From positions 687,020,583 through 687,078,582 of the forward strand of contig NC_081412.1 of assembly GCF_030272615.1 (NCBI RefSeq): a stretch of DNA of 58,000 nucleotides, in the 5' to 3' direction. This document shows, one piece after another, positions 10,640 to 22,267 of the stretch. The DNA comes from Cryptomeria japonica. Taxonomy: Eukaryota > Streptophyta > Pinopsida > Cupressales > Cupressaceae. The stretch's first letter is position 1. Every line of letters starts with the position of its first letter. Made by a program: the position numbers and the translations under genes. The notes beneath the pieces were generated by a model that made no database searches, was not told the DNA's origin, and saw nothing but the letters and a program-made list of their open reading frames with translations.

Positions 10640-11416
10640 TCAGTGAGTAGAAGATAGGGGCAGGACCCCTAACTTACTTCTGAGATATTCAAAAGTGTCC
10701 TTTGGTAGTGGCTTGGTGAAGATATCTGCTATTTGCTCCTTTGTGCTAACATATTCCAACACCACTTTCTTCTCTTTAGCTTCTTCTCTAAGATAATGAT
10801 ATTTGATAGATATGTGCTTTGTCTTAGAGTGCATAACAGGATTTTTTGAAATATTAATGGCACTAGTATTGTCACAGAATATAGTTACTAGCTTGGTAAC
10901 TTTCTCACTTATACCTTCCAACAGTTGTTTGATCCATGCAATGTTGGTACAATTCAATGCTACAACAATGTATTCAGCTTCTGTTGTTGACTGTGAAACA
11001 CATCCTTGTTTCTTGCTAAGCCAACTCACTAGTCTTTCTCCTAAAAAGAAAGCTCCACCACTTGTGCTTTTTCTGTCATCAATGTTGCCTGCCCAATCAG
11101 CATCAGTATAAACTTTTAAATCAAAATCATTTCCTTTCTGATATACTAAGCCATAATCCTCTATGCCTTTCAAGTATCTAAAAATTCTTTTGATTGTTGT
11201 CATGTGTGTTTCCTTAGGATCTGCAAAGAATCTTGCAACTATACCTACTGCATGTGTTATGTCTGGTCTACTGTGAACAACATATTGTAGCTTTCCAATC
11301 ATGGATCGGTAGAGTGTCTCATCAACAGATGCAGATTCATCATTCTTTGATAATTTACAGTTGGTAGTCATAGGAGTACTTACTGGTTTTGAATCATCCA
11401 TTCCAAATTTCTTCAA
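10640..11416 (-). pseudogene. Copia RNase H domain and pol C-terminus
   Basis: 258 codons open. Begins MKKFGMDDSKPVSTPM, the typical Copia start after the polymerase. The SRPDITHAVG block and the RNase H core follow: YTDADWAG (first Asp), TEAEY (Glu), CDNTSA (second Asp), and TKHISIKYHYLRE near the end, finishing with DIFTKPL. All key acidic residues are present, so the domain looks intact. It is separated from the reverse transcriptase only by a TAA at 11420-11422. It would degrade the RNA strand during reverse transcription. Confidence 0.95.
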
Positions 11417-11419
11417 GAT

Positions 11420-12124
11420 TTACTTTATGTATTTGAATTGAGCAATGAAAATCTCATTTTTCATTTGCAGTATTTGTAAACCTATAAAATACTTTATCTC
11501 ACCGATTAATGACATCTCAAATTCTTTGCTCATTTCATTTCCAAAGTTCTTGCATAAAGAGTCATTTCCACAAAATATAATATCATCAACAAATATGGCT
11601 GAGATCAGTATTCCATTTTCATTATTCTTCATGTACATGTTGTTGTTCCCATTTGTCCTTATACAACCAATCTTAATCAAATAAGAGTGCATTCTTTCAT
11701 ACCATGCTCTTGGTGCTTGTTTCAAACCATATAAAGCTTTGTCAAACTTACATACCTGATCTTTATTATTGTCTTCAACAAATCCTTCAGGTTGTTCAAT
11801 GAAAAATTCTTCTTCTAATATTCCATTCAGAAATGCAGATTTGGCATCCATTTGATATACCTTGAAGTTCTTGAAAGCAGCATAGGCCAACAATGTTCTT
11901 ACTCCTTCAAGTCTAGCAACAGGTGCAAAAGTTTCACCATAATCAATTCCTTCTTCTTGTGCATAACCTTTGCAAACTAATATTTCTTTGTTTCGAATGA
12001 CCTCCCCTTTTTCATTTAGCTTGTTTCTGAAAATCCACTTTGTACCGATTACATTTTTGTCCTTCGGTCTTGGGATTAGTGTCCATGTGTCATTCTTCTT
12101 GATTTGATCAATCTCTTCTATCAT
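11420..12124 (-). pseudogene. Copia reverse transcriptase domain
   Basis: RVT_2-type polymerase of 234 residues. Seen in order: NDTWTLIPRP, KWIFRNKLNEKG, YGETFAPVARLE, VYQMDAKSAFLNG (catalytic Asp), GLKQAPRAWYERM, and FVDDIIFCG, the Copia form of the YVDD box. The core residues look intact. It is bounded by in-frame stops TAG 12134-12136 (upstream; a Trp codon is expected here) and TAA 11420-11422 (downstream). It makes DNA from the element RNA. Confidence 0.96.
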
Positions 12125-12133
12125 AGCATTTAC

Positions 12134-13336
12134 CTAATCTTCATTGTTAAATGCCTCTTTTACTATTCTCGGTTCAAATTCAGATATCAAACATGTGTTA
12201 TGTCTCAGTTTGTTCCTTGTCATCACTGGATCATCCTTATCTCCTATAATCTGACTTGGTGCAGGATGTCTTCTGACATACTTGGCTAATACAGGCTTGG
12301 TAGGCTCTGTATGATCTTCTTCATCACTCGGTAATTGGATATTTTCTTCATTTTCTTCAACAGTCTTCTCGGTAGGACTTCTCGGTTGCACATAGACAAA
12401 TTCATCATAGTCTTCTGGTTCTTTGGAATTTCCTTCATCATTTCTTTCTGCAAATTCATCAATTTTCACATTTGCACTTTCTACTATTTTGTTAGATGAT
12501 TTGATCAGACATTTAAATGCTTTGCTTCTAGAAGAATAACCTAGAAATGTTCCTTCTTCACTTTTCTGATCAAACTTGCCATTTCTATCATCTTTATGAA
12601 CATAGCATCTACTTTCAAAGATTTTAAAATAACTAACATTAGGTTTCTTATCATACCAGATCTCATATGGTGTCTTCAAAGTACCTTTCTTCAATTGAAC
12701 TTGGTTCAAGGTGTAAACAGTTGTGCTTATTGCTTCTCTCCAAAATGTTTGTGGCACCTTCTTCTCAATCATCAGTGTTCTAGCACAATCCACAATATAT
12801 CTGTTTCTTCTTTCAGCTATTCCATTCTGTTGTGGAGTTCTCGGTGCAGAGACTTGTCTTTTAATACCATGATCATTGTAGAATAAGTTGAATTCATTAG
12901 ATGTGAACTCTCCTCCTCTATCTGATCTAAGACATTTCAGTTGTCTTCCTGTTTCATTTTCAACTCTTGCCTTGTACCATTTAAACATTTGAAAAGCTTC
13001 TAATTTTTCTTTTAAAAACATTACTGACATCATCCTTGAATAGTCATCCGCAAATAATATGAAATATTTATCACCATAATAACTTTAAACTTTCATAGGA
13101 CCACAAAGATCAGTGTGCACTAGATCTAAAATTCCCTTAGAAGTGTAAGACTTACTTGTAAAGCTTGATCTTGTCATCTTACCCATCTGGCATCCTCGGT
13201 ACATAGCATTCTCATGTTTTTCAAGACTCGGTAGACCTCTTACTCTGTGCTTCTTACTTATCTTGACCAGGTTATCAAAATTTACATGACAAAACCTCTT
13301 ATGCCATAGCCAAGTATCATCAATCTTTGCATGCAA
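12134..13336 (-). pseudogene. Copia integrase (pre-integrase zinc region and core)
   Basis: The zinc-binding N-terminus is seen as WLWHKRFCHVNFDNL and CQMGK. The core has the three acidic residues in their usual settings: HTDLCGP, CLRSDRGGEF and PQQNGIAERRNR. An Asp/Glu-rich hinge follows (DEFVYVQPRSPTEK). A single TAA at 13085-13087 interrupts the core between the first and second Asp; a Gln codon is usual there. Upstream the frame continues from protease past TAG 13439. Role: insertion of the DNA copy, making the 5-bp duplications seen here. Confidence 0.94.
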
Positions 13337-13438
13337 ACACTTATTCCGTGTTGAGTCAAGGTGAAATTTATTACCTTTTGTTTGTGTCCCGGTAGCATCT
13401 AACTTTCCATTCTTGTCATGAACTTTGACAATTCCTTT

Positions 13439-13762
13439 CTAAAATTCTATTCGGTAACCTGTGTTGTTTAGTTGTGCTACACTCAACAAATTGTATTTCA
13501 AACCTTCAACCCAATAGACATCATTGCATCTTGCATTATCAAGAAGTGTTATAGATCCTTTACCTCTTACCGGACATGGCGCATCATTACCAAATCTAAC
13601 ATAGCCTCCATCATAATCTTCTAACATAACAAACTTGTGTTTATCTCCTGTCATATGATGTGAGCATTCACTATCTATAATCCAAGAATCACTAGTGTTT
13701 ATGTGAGATATTGGGGATTTTTCTTCATACATTTCTTCATCTGATCCATCCTTGATAGCCAC
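13439..13762 (-). pseudogene. Copia protease domain (active-site motif altered)
   Basis: The aspartic protease of the polyprotein. The active-site motif reads SWIIDSECSHHMTGD, where the family has DSG, so the Gly after Asp-Ser is now Glu and activity is probably lost. The Tyr-Val-Arg-Phe-Gly-Asn block and GLKYNLLSVAQL at the C-end are typical. In-frame stops lie on both sides (13829-13831 TGA upstream, 13439-13441 TAG downstream). Confidence 0.93.
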
Positions 13763-13828
13763 ATAAACAACTTCCTCTATATCAATCTCATCTAATTTAT
13801 CATCGTTAGATTCCTCATTAGCTATTAA

Positions 13829-14764
13829 TCATGTCTTTCTATCTCTTCTTCTGAAGTCTCGGTGTCCTCTGTAATGGTTATCTTTCTGTCTATCATCTCG
13901 GTAATCTCTCTTTTCAGTAAAATCTTTGTCAGGACAGTTAGAAGCCATATCTCCAATCTTATCACAATTGAAACATTTCAAAGGTAGTTTTCCTTTATAC
14001 TTACCTTTGCCTCTCGCTAACCTTTTGGCTAATAGTGCTTCAAACTCTTCTTGCTTTCTGATTTCTTCATACAGTTTGTGTACTACTTCCATGTTCTTTC
14101 GAAATCTTTCACTTGCTCCACTATGATCTCCTTCAGAGTACTTATACTTTCTTTCATTGTAATGATTAGATTCACCAAGATGAAAAGAACTACATGCAGA
14201 TTCAACTTTATTTACCGAAGATCCACTGTTATCAAAATTACTTAACTCAAATGCATGTAGCTTACCAATAGTAGCATCCAAAGAAATTGGCATATTAGGT
14301 ACAGACATCAATTCATTGATTGCTGAGACTCGGATTGCATAAGCTGGTAGAAGGGTTCTTAACAACTTACTTGTTATATCCTTTTCTTCAATAGTTCCAC
14401 ATGCTCCTTTGATTTGATTGACAATCTCCTTTAGTCTTGTACTGTACTGAGTTATGTTCTCACCTTCATTCATCCTCATAGATTCAAGTTGTCCTCTTAA
14501 ACTATCTACTTTTTCTCTTTGAACATGTTCATTTCCTCCATATACTGATATGAGCTTATTCCACATTGCCTTTGCATCATTGCAGCCTTCTAGATCATTA
14601 AACTCTGAATCAGTCAATGCAGATGTTATTTCAATCATTGCTTGAATATGTTCTTCCTTTGCTTTTACCTCTTCCATAGTCAATGGATAGGTGCTCGGTG
14701 TGACAAAATCATTCTCCAGATAGTATACATCATATTCTCCAACTCTTGATAGATGTAGCTTCAT
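13829..14764 (-). pseudogene. Copia gag (capsid plus zinc knuckle)
   Basis: 311 codons from ATG 14764. It has a UBN2-type gag core (AKAMWNKLISVYGG, YSTRLKEIVNQI, LLRTLLPAY) and one knuckle, CFNCDKIGDMASNC, in which the usual His is Asp, a likely loss of zinc binding. An Arg/Asp-rich C-terminus follows. It ends at TGA 13829, probably a decayed Arg CGA, after which the same frame enters protease. Another in-frame-looking ATG lies at about 14779, but its frame closes quickly. This gag differs from ORF1 of family N. Confidence 0.92.
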
Positions 14765-14873
14765 CCTTTTCTGCCATGTAGAGAAACTTGACTTGTTTAG
14801 CTTCAGTGCATCCTCTTATACATCTTTGGATCTTTAACTCAAGTGCCTTTAAACTTTCCTTCCGGAGTCCAAA

Positions 14874-14885
14874 GCTCTGATACCA
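14874..14885 (-). other. Primer binding site of the Copia (initiator Met-tRNA)
   Basis: GCTCTGATACCA on the plus strand is TGGTATCAGAGC in element orientation, 2 nt from the 5' LTR. Confidence 0.95.
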
Positions 14886-14887
14886 AT

Positions 14888-16423
14888 TGATAGTTCTGAT
14901 ACTTAATATAAGTACATATCCAATAGCCAACAAGATGAGAGGGGGGGGTGAATCATACAAACTTAATCATCCATAAAAACATCAGATTCAACCTTGGTAA
15001 CATATATATCAGTCATATAACCAAAACTGTCAAACATGCAAACTCAAAAGCATATGAACAATATAAACCTCATAACACCAGATTTAACGTGGAAACCCAA
15101 ATAGGGAAAAACCACTATGGGATTTCGGACCCACTAAGAAATATACTCTTCTAGAGTATGCTCGGTTAAAAGAAAATCCTGTTAAAGATTACAAACACAT
15201 TGTTAGATGTGACCCGGTTAAGGGATTTCCCTCAGATCTGTTAGGGTCTTCACTTTGTTAGAAGTGACCTTGTCAAAGGATTTCAAACACTCAATTAGAA
15301 TGTCACCTTGCTAGAGGATTTACATATAAGACTGTTAAGTCCACTCGATTAAGAGATTTTCTGTCACTTTCACAAAATAACAGTAATAAAAATCTATCTG
15401 CAACTTCACATCTAAAATGCTAAAGCAGATTCTTATTTGTTCAATACAATTTAGACATAGAACTAATCTTGTCTATCTGTTGGGCTTCTATACTCTATTA
15501 TTCTAATAGGTCTTCAAGCTTTTGTGCTCGGTAATCACTATGTAGCATCCTTGTGCATACACTTGCCTGCATACATTGTTTATCAACAGTTTCCTATTTA
15601 TAAACAATTAGGTAACCGCTTAATCTCCTTGATCACATTTCCCATGATCAATCATAGCCATCAGATCTTCAATCTTGTCCAGGTTCAATGCATCTTTCGA
15701 TCTAAAAACATTTTACCCCACCTTGGAACTTGCATAATAGTCTTGGAACTTGTGCCAGGGTATTGCGGTTCAATCTGAGCTGTAGATCTTCATGCTGACT
15801 TTCCATTGCCTTAGATTTGTTAACAAACTTCTTCCATGGCTTACCAATCATTGATCCGCTCTAGCTTATCAACTTCTTTCATTAAATACCGCATGTAAAC
15901 ATTTAATGCATTCTGTTATAGCTCGATTACAACTCAGTGAATACTAAACTTCACTCGGTAGACATTCCACCTTCATTAACCGATAGCGATAACCTTAGGG
16001 TTTACCGACTAGGTTCCTTAGGGTTTACCGACTAGGTTCTTTGCCTGATAACATAGTATAGTATTAACCTTTACATTTTACAACATATTTATGATGTTAA
16101 AACAATCTAAAACATCATGATCTCACCATTGTCTGACTTGGTAGTAGTTGCCCATTGAATACCTTATTCATCCCTTTATTCATCATATTCTTTCCTATGT
16201 CTTTTACCGACTTCTTTATAATCTTCATATCATACTTCTCAAGATAAGGCAACATCATACTGAATTAGAAAATCAATTTCTTGACATCAATGACAAAATA
16301 ATAATATCAAGATAGTAAAACATCTTTAATCAGTTATATCCATAATCATCAACAACCTTCTCAATATCCTTATTGAAATGCCAAAAATCTTTCATTGTCT
16401 ATTATAATACAATATTGCCAACA
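14888..16423 (-). repeat. Copia 5' LTR (right copy)
   Basis: Pairs with 8674-10208 over its whole length with scattered substitutions. It carries the same 23-bp tandem pair (15995-16040) and hairpin module (15117-15134). It ends at 16423, followed by TTATA. Confidence 0.95.
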
Positions 16424-17271
16424 TTATACACTTAGATGAGAATGGTTGATGTTGTCATTGATGGAAACCAACTGGTAACATGGTTCACAGGCTATACCAA
16501 CAATAGATTTCACCTATCGGCACAGGCAGTCACAACAAAGGCTATTTACACTGGCATCCAATTACACCGGCAACAAATCATACTGGCAGTCCAAGTCGAC
16601 TTGGAAATAATATTGTTTTGTATTGTAAATATATTTGTATAGCCGACATGATTCATTGTAAAGACTCATATATGTATGAGATCTTGTAGGTCATTTGTAA
16701 TGTAAGGATATGTAGGTATGCATGTAAGTGGTATATGAGAGCGGATAATTGTATATGCACTTTGATGTATTTTGAGAGCAAATAAGAAGCAGAGCATAGC
16801 GAAGCAAGGTTTATGGTAGAGGTATCAGATAGAGATTAAACCAGTACTGAATCCATCATTGTATATGCTATTTTGATTAGTACATTGTTATTGGATTTAA
16901 CCATCCAATTGTAGTCAGTGGGACTCCCTTTTGTTGTTGAGCAGTGAGCTCTAGGCAGTTGGCCTTCCTGCATGTGCAGGCCCCTATTGTACTAAGTAAT
17001 ATTTATTCTTACTGGCCAGTGAGAAAATATTGTGGGTCACAAATCCCACCGAGGTTTTTCCCCTACCGGGTTTCCTCACCAAAATATCTGTGTTATGGTG
17101 TGCATTGATGCTTATTCTTTTGTTTCTCTTTACTGTATTGTTATTTTCTTACTGGTATATTAATTTGGGTTATAAAGTTGCAAACAAGTTTAAATCTTTC
17201 ATCTACCGATTAGACATTGATTCATCCCCCACCCCCTCTTAGTGTCTTTGGGACTAACCTAGTATCTAACA
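16424..17271 (+). repeat. N2 3' LTR, remainder after the Copia
   Basis: Begins with the duplicated TTATA and continues as the N2 LTR (ACACTTAGATGAGAATGGTT, compare 2776-2795). Ends ATCTAACA at 17271, then GGAGC. It contains the hairpin at 17032-17049. Confidence 0.93.
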
Positions 17272-20050
17272 GGAGCATGATATCAGATTCACATCGATGG
17301 TGGTTGGTTATAAATTCTATCAATCAAGCAAACAAAATTCGGTCTCCGGGACTGCAATATTTTTAGCATATTAGATGCTTAAGGAAGATAAGAGGTATGA
17401 TATGTGCATAGTCCTTTTGAATGAGCTGATAAGTAACTTGAAGAAGATTAAACAGGACAAGAAACACAATTTCAAGTATGGGTCTCTTCTTATTTGTTTG
17501 GCATTATATTTCTTAAATGAGATCCCTGGTATAAAAGGAAAGGTCCAATGGGCCTATGACAGATCGATGGCAATGCAGATCAAGAAAGGGTTGTGGGGCA
17601 TAGGTGATGCTACAATAAGAATATCTGCATTATGAGGCTATTTCAAGACCTTTCAAGCCTCCATGAAAGCCTGAGAAAGATTCCCTAAGGAGATTGTAGA
17701 GAAGTATGAGAAGACAATTTGTTTCATGATTGATAAAGATCAATGCCATATGGAAGCGGTTGAGCCAAGGATAGTTTGGATCATGCCCATGGGGTATGAA
17801 GTTGATTTTGTTATGCTTGAAGTATATTCTCAACATATATTGAGCCACCCAGTAGATCCTGAGGAAGAAAGATTCAGTATATTTAAGGAGAAGGATATAA
17901 TCCTACACAAGCAATTCATTGATACCGGTAGGAAGAGGAAAATCAGGAAGGAAGCTGAGGCGCTTGCAGAGCAGATGGGATTGACTAAGGAAGTCATGTA
18001 GAGGGCTAGAGATTAGAATATACTGAGAGAAGAGGATGTGATCAAGCTACATCCCAAACTGGCAAACCCTCCTAAGCAATCCAAAGCTAAGCCTAGTAAA
18101 TCTGCACCTGTCTCTAAAGTGAAGAAACTGGTACCTCCACCTAAGCCCAAACTAGTAGTATCTACGAAAGGAGTAACTGGAGTTGAGAAAGGGAAAAAGG
18201 AGAAGTCCTCAAGGCAATATGTTGCAATTGAGAAGGAGACAGAGTTGAATGAAGAAGTCTGGAAAGTTAAAAAGACTTCTACTTATGCTCAAGTAGTCAG
18301 GAAGCCATCTAGTGATGCTCCACCCTCCAAGAAGACAAAGACTCAAGGAAAGACATCTAGAAAGTATAGAGGGAGAAAGAAGTAGAAATATGAGATAGAT
18401 GAATATTTAGAGTCTGGTAAGGTTGAGTTTATCCCTCCTAAATCCTTAGAAGATATAAAGAATGAAATCATTAAGGATGGAAATTTGAATAATCTATCCA
18501 TATACTATGAGAATGTGGATGATAAGGAGAAGAGAGAAATTAAGGAAGCAATTGTTCAATATATGAATGAATTCAATAGAGCTCTAATTAAGTTATCATT
18601 TGAGTTACCTAAAGTGTTGTATGACATTATTGATATCTAAAGAAATATTGTCTATCAGAAAGATGAAGAAATGCAAGAATATGTATTAGTTAATACTTGT
18701 TCAGTTATCTCTAGGGATGAAGTTGAAAGATTCTTGAAATTGGCAAAATAAAAATTCAGAAGTAAGAGAAGGGTCAATAGAATAATGCTCAGTAAAATTG
18801 ATGAAGTTGCAAAAGAGTTAGAGCAAATAATAAAAGACTTTTTGTTAGAGCTGAGATATGAGGTGAATCAGACAGAGGATAACACCCAGCCAGAAAAGCA
18901 CATTCCTGAAGACACTTCCTTTCTGGAAGTAACTGCAGAATTCTCTAGTGGTCAGGAGGATCAACCATCTATTGCTCTGATTGTGCAAGAAGCAACACAT
19001 GATGCTCCTACTGAGAATCTAACAACATACATCTCCTATGAAGCTACTCGGGACCCTCCTAAGATAGAAGTAATTGAAAAAATCATATATAAGGAGATTT
19101 AAAAAGTTGAAAAGAGTGTGAGTGCAGAGGTTGAGAAGGAGAAGAGTGATGAGCCAATAGAGAAACCTCTGGTAACCATAAATACGGCCAATGTCTCTGA
19201 CAAAGGTAAGCAGATTGATGTTGAGGATGAATTTGCTCATGGTCCAGTTGATTTAAGCACTCTTTCCCCTCTTCAAGCATTGAAACTTGCCACCCAAGCT
19301 CAGATTAAGGCAAGTGAAGACCTATTGAAATCTCACTCCAAAGATAAAGAGGTCATCTCTCTTACAACTGAGGTTTTGGGAATGCTTTTACCTAGTTTTA
19401 GTCAGGATTCTAGTGCTTCTCCCTCTAGAAAGCTTAAGAACATGTTAAGTGTTGTTAACACTCATTTTGTATAACTAGAAAAGGCTATAGATGAATCTGT
19501 ATAGAAAAGATTCAATGAGATGAAATTGCAAAATAAATTGAAAGAAGTTGAGAGAGATAGAGTGATCCTAAAGACTGCAATGAAGAGTGTAGAAGAGGCA
19601 TTGGATGAAGGTGGGAAAATTTTCAAATCATGTCTGTTTTTGCCCAAATTCACTGTAGACATTGATCGATAGACAACAGATATTTGGGGTAAGTTAGTCG
19701 ATATTGATCATTCTTTTGCACCTCAATCGGTCTTTTTGAGTTCACTTGAAGCACAAATTTTGGATTATACCGATAAAATAAAGAGTTTGAATCAAGACAA
19801 GGAGAAAATTTTGAGTAGAGTGGGAGATCTGAGGAGTTTGATAACTCCCTGGGTGGATACCTTGTTGGGAACACAATAGGATGCAATAAGTGCCTTAGGT
19901 AAATCGGTGCCATCCAATCTTTAGAGCCTTGAGATTCATGCATTCATGTACAATGCCCTAATAAGTGTTTTTGAGTGTTTCCTAAGAGGATGGAATGAGT
20001 ATCTAAAGTCCATAAAGGTTACTTACTCTGACATCTTTAAGTTCATGTAA
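17272..20050 (+). pseudogene. N1 ORF2, 3' part (unknown conserved protein)
   Basis: Continues N1 ORF2 after N2. A single frame runs from the duplication to TAA 20048 with about a dozen stops (for example 17372, 17633, 17999, 18383) and no frameshift. Blocks match N2 and N3 ORF2: MVVGYKFYQSS; FKYGSLLICLALYFLNEIPG; EAVEPRIVWIMPMGYEVD; a Lys/Pro basic region (about 18040-18385); NEIIKDGNLNNLSIYYENV; and a C-terminal helical region ending near 20040. Constant order across three diverged copies argues that this is a real protein family and not random open frame. Confidence 0.78.
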
Positions 20051-20273
20051 ACAATTGCATTCACTCATTCTTTTGTACATGAGTTCTGGTGGATTCCCAC
20101 CCTTTTCCATTAATGTCAAAAGGGGAGAGGGAGAGAGTAGTCAAAAATGGAGAAAGCAGTTCTGGGGGAGTCAATTAGATTGAGTGTACAAAATTCAAAT
20201 TTTTTGTGTTTTGCAGATTTTGGGATACTTATCATTTTTCACCAGTGTTGCCATCAATGCCAAAGGGGGAAAT
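20051..20273 (+). other. N1 3' end with two polypurine tracts
   Basis: AAAAGGGGAGAGG at 20118-20130 and AAAGGGGGAAA at 20262-20272, the latter directly before the 3' LTR. Same doubled layout as in N2, N3 and the Copia. No coding sequence. Confidence 0.75.
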
Positions 20274-21390
20274 TGTTGGAATTTGTTGTTCCAGTGATGC
20301 TCTGGTAAATATTGGTGGTTCCTAATGCTTACAGATTCTTAGGAGTTGCCATTGATGGCATCTCTGCCTACTGATTTGATCTAGTATAAAATTTTAGCTA
20401 ACCAGATGTCTTGGATAATGTGTTCCTGGATTAAAACTATCAGTGCAGTTCAGTATACAGTTTTGTGATTTCCAGTGAAGCGGATTTAGGTTTTGGTGAT
20501 CAGTGACTAGTTTATTGGGTATATGAAGCATATTATCACTACAATCCACCCTCCGGTGTTAATTCCTATGCTTATTTGATGATTTGGTATCTGGTAGAAC
20601 ATTAAAACAAAGTATTCTTCATGTTTGGTGGTGTATCGTGTCTCTAAATTCTTTAAGTTGATTGTGGTGATTTCAAATATGTTTGGGATGATATGTGAGA
20701 CCTATAGGAAGCATGTGATCTTGTATTTTGGGTCCAGAATATGGTTCGGTAAAATATCTAAGCCGACTTGTAGTTACATGTTTCACATTTTGATAATTGG
20801 TGAAGCCGACTTGTGGAAGATTAATTTTTGTATGTGCGGATATATAAGAACATTTTGGATGATGCGTTTGGTGTGATATGTGATGTGATAGACCATTTTG
20901 GGGTGATTGAGCATAGTTTCATGTGCACATCTTGATCTTGGTTGATCTAGTAAGCAGTTGCAGAGCAAAATAAAGATGATAAGCAGATCAGTTGCAATGG
21001 ATCATCTTGCACTTAACTGAAACTAATTTATGGCATAATCAAATGCTATTTTCCAGTTCACTACTTATTGTAATCAGTTTGTAATCTCTTGTAAGGCAAT
21101 GAGCTCTAGGCATTGTGCCTTAATGCAATTGCATTCCCCTCATGTAATATTGTTTTGCTATTGGCCATAGTTGAATCATATTGTGGGTTCAAATCCCACT
21201 GTGTTTTTTCCCACTTGGGTTTCCACGTAAAAAATATTGGTGATATGGTTGCATGGTTATTTGTCTTGTGTTGTTGCACTTTACTTTCTTTCTTTTGCAT
21301 CTCGTGGTTAAAGAATAAGCATAAGAAGTTTAAATTTTGCAGAATATTGATTCACCCCCCCCCCCCCCTCAGTGTTCATTGATTCCAATA
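20274..21390 (+). repeat. N1 3' LTR
   Basis: Starts TGTTGGAATTTG after the polypurine tract and ends ATTCCAATA at 21390 (ATTCCAACA in the 5' copy). 1117 bp. Holds the perfect T-arm-like hairpin (21183-21199). A C-run at 21355-21368 shortly before the LTR end corresponds to shorter C-runs in the other LTRs (569-573, 32808-32816). Confidence 0.9.
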
Positions 21391-22267
21391 CAATTATGCC
21401 CTCCACAATGGACCTCCCTGAAGAGAAGCCACTTTTCTCCTTTGAAATGATTTTTTTAAGCACTCCATTCAGTATATTGGCTATGATCTTTGTGATTGTT
21501 TTGTAGATAGTATTGCATAAGGAAATTGGTTGAAACTCATCCATGATTACATCATCTTTTTTCTTAGGAATCAAACTAAGAAAGGCATTATTAAGAGCCC
21601 CAAGCATTGTGGTTTTCTTTCTAGATTCTTCTGTTGCTTGATAAATCTTCACCAATGATTTCCCAAAAGTGTTGCAACAAACGAGCCAAGAAATTGTTCA
21701 GCCCTGGGGCCTTGTCAAGGTTGAGCTGAAATGTTGCTTTTCTAACTTTTTTCTTCATAATCTCCTTGTATAGTTTATCATTATCATCATCATTGAGTAG
21801 TATTAGAATCCTCCCCAAACTTTTGTGTCTTTCTTCAACATGCACCTAAGGGTCATTGTTAAAAATGGCTTCAAAAAATATATGATAGCCTCTTGATTGA
21901 ATTCCTCCAATGATTGTGTCATTGTACCATCCTCTTTTTTAATTCTCTCTATCCTTTTTTTATTTCTATTGGCAATCAATGTTCGATGGAAATATTTAGT
22001 GTTTTTATCTCCTTCCTTCAACCACAATTCCTTTGATTTGGCACTAGTAGCATTCCTCCTTGGCCATAAGTTCTAAGAGTTCCTGCTCTAGACCTTTTTC
22101 CACTTTATAATCATCAACACTCATACCTTTTTCAACTATTGCTTCATTGAGAGCAGCCAAATCCTTCTTCACTCTATCCTTCAAATATATTCTTGAAATG
22201 TTCCTTATTCCAAACCTTGAGCTTCTTCTTGATATATGACTTAATTTCTTTTATAGCTGATATAGTT
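21391..22267 (-). pseudogene. LINE reverse transcriptase, fragment
   Basis: Decayed L1-type reverse transcriptase with several frames and stops. Seen on the minus strand: a linker ending WLKEGDKNTKYFH; DKAPGLNNFLARLLQHFWEI, matching the LINE KAPGPDG...FW block; LIPKKKDD and ISLCNTIYKTITKIIAN; and SGFSSGRSIVEGI. The catalytic FADD block lies further on and is absent, because N1 cuts the LINE at 21391. The right end is cut by the inverted-repeat element at 22268. Confidence 0.88.

Larger units (their letters stand above)
8674..16423 (-). mobile_element. Full-length Ty1/Copia retrotransposon
   Basis: Complete element on the minus strand with perfect 5-bp duplication TTATA (8669-8673 and 16424-16428). 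The LTRs are nearly equal, 1535 bp (8674-10208) and 1536 bp (14888-16423). Internal order on the minus strand is PBS, gag, protease, integrase, reverse transcriptase, RNase H: the Copia order. All coding segments share one frame (10640-14764, 1,375 codons) broken only by five stops, with no frameshift. It is the innermost and probably youngest of the left nest. Confidence 0.96.
2764..17271 (+). mobile_element. N2: complete non-autonomous LTR retrotransposon (host of a Copia)
   Basis: Both edges are flanked by the perfect 5-bp duplication GGAGC (2759-2763 and 17272-17276). LTRs are 860 bp (5') and about 856 bp once the nested Copia and its duplicated TTATA are removed. Order: LTR, PBS, ORF1, ORF2, duplicated polypurine tract, LTR. 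Length without the Copia is about 6.75 kb, close to N3 at 6.81 kb. There is no pol. It sits inside ORF2 of N1, so it is younger than N1 and older than the Copia in its 3' LTR. Confidence 0.93.
1..21390 (+). mobile_element. N1: non-autonomous LTR retrotransposon, outer element
   Basis: N1 is the oldest family-N element here. Its 5' LTR is cut by the window start and its 3' LTR ends at 21390. Order: 5' LTR, PBS, ORF1 (672-1820), ORF2 (about 2157-2763, resuming 17272-20050), duplicated polypurine tract, 3' LTR. N2 interrupts ORF2 between 2764 and 17271. There is no protease, reverse transcriptase or integrase in the parts seen. The right edge cuts a LINE reverse transcriptase, so N1 itself inserted into that LINE. 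The left target duplication lies outside the window and cannot be checked. Confidence 0.85.

Noticed and set aside
21355-21368. C-run as a special structural element
   Set aside because: It matches shorter C-runs at the same place in the other LTRs and is best explained as homopolymer growth.
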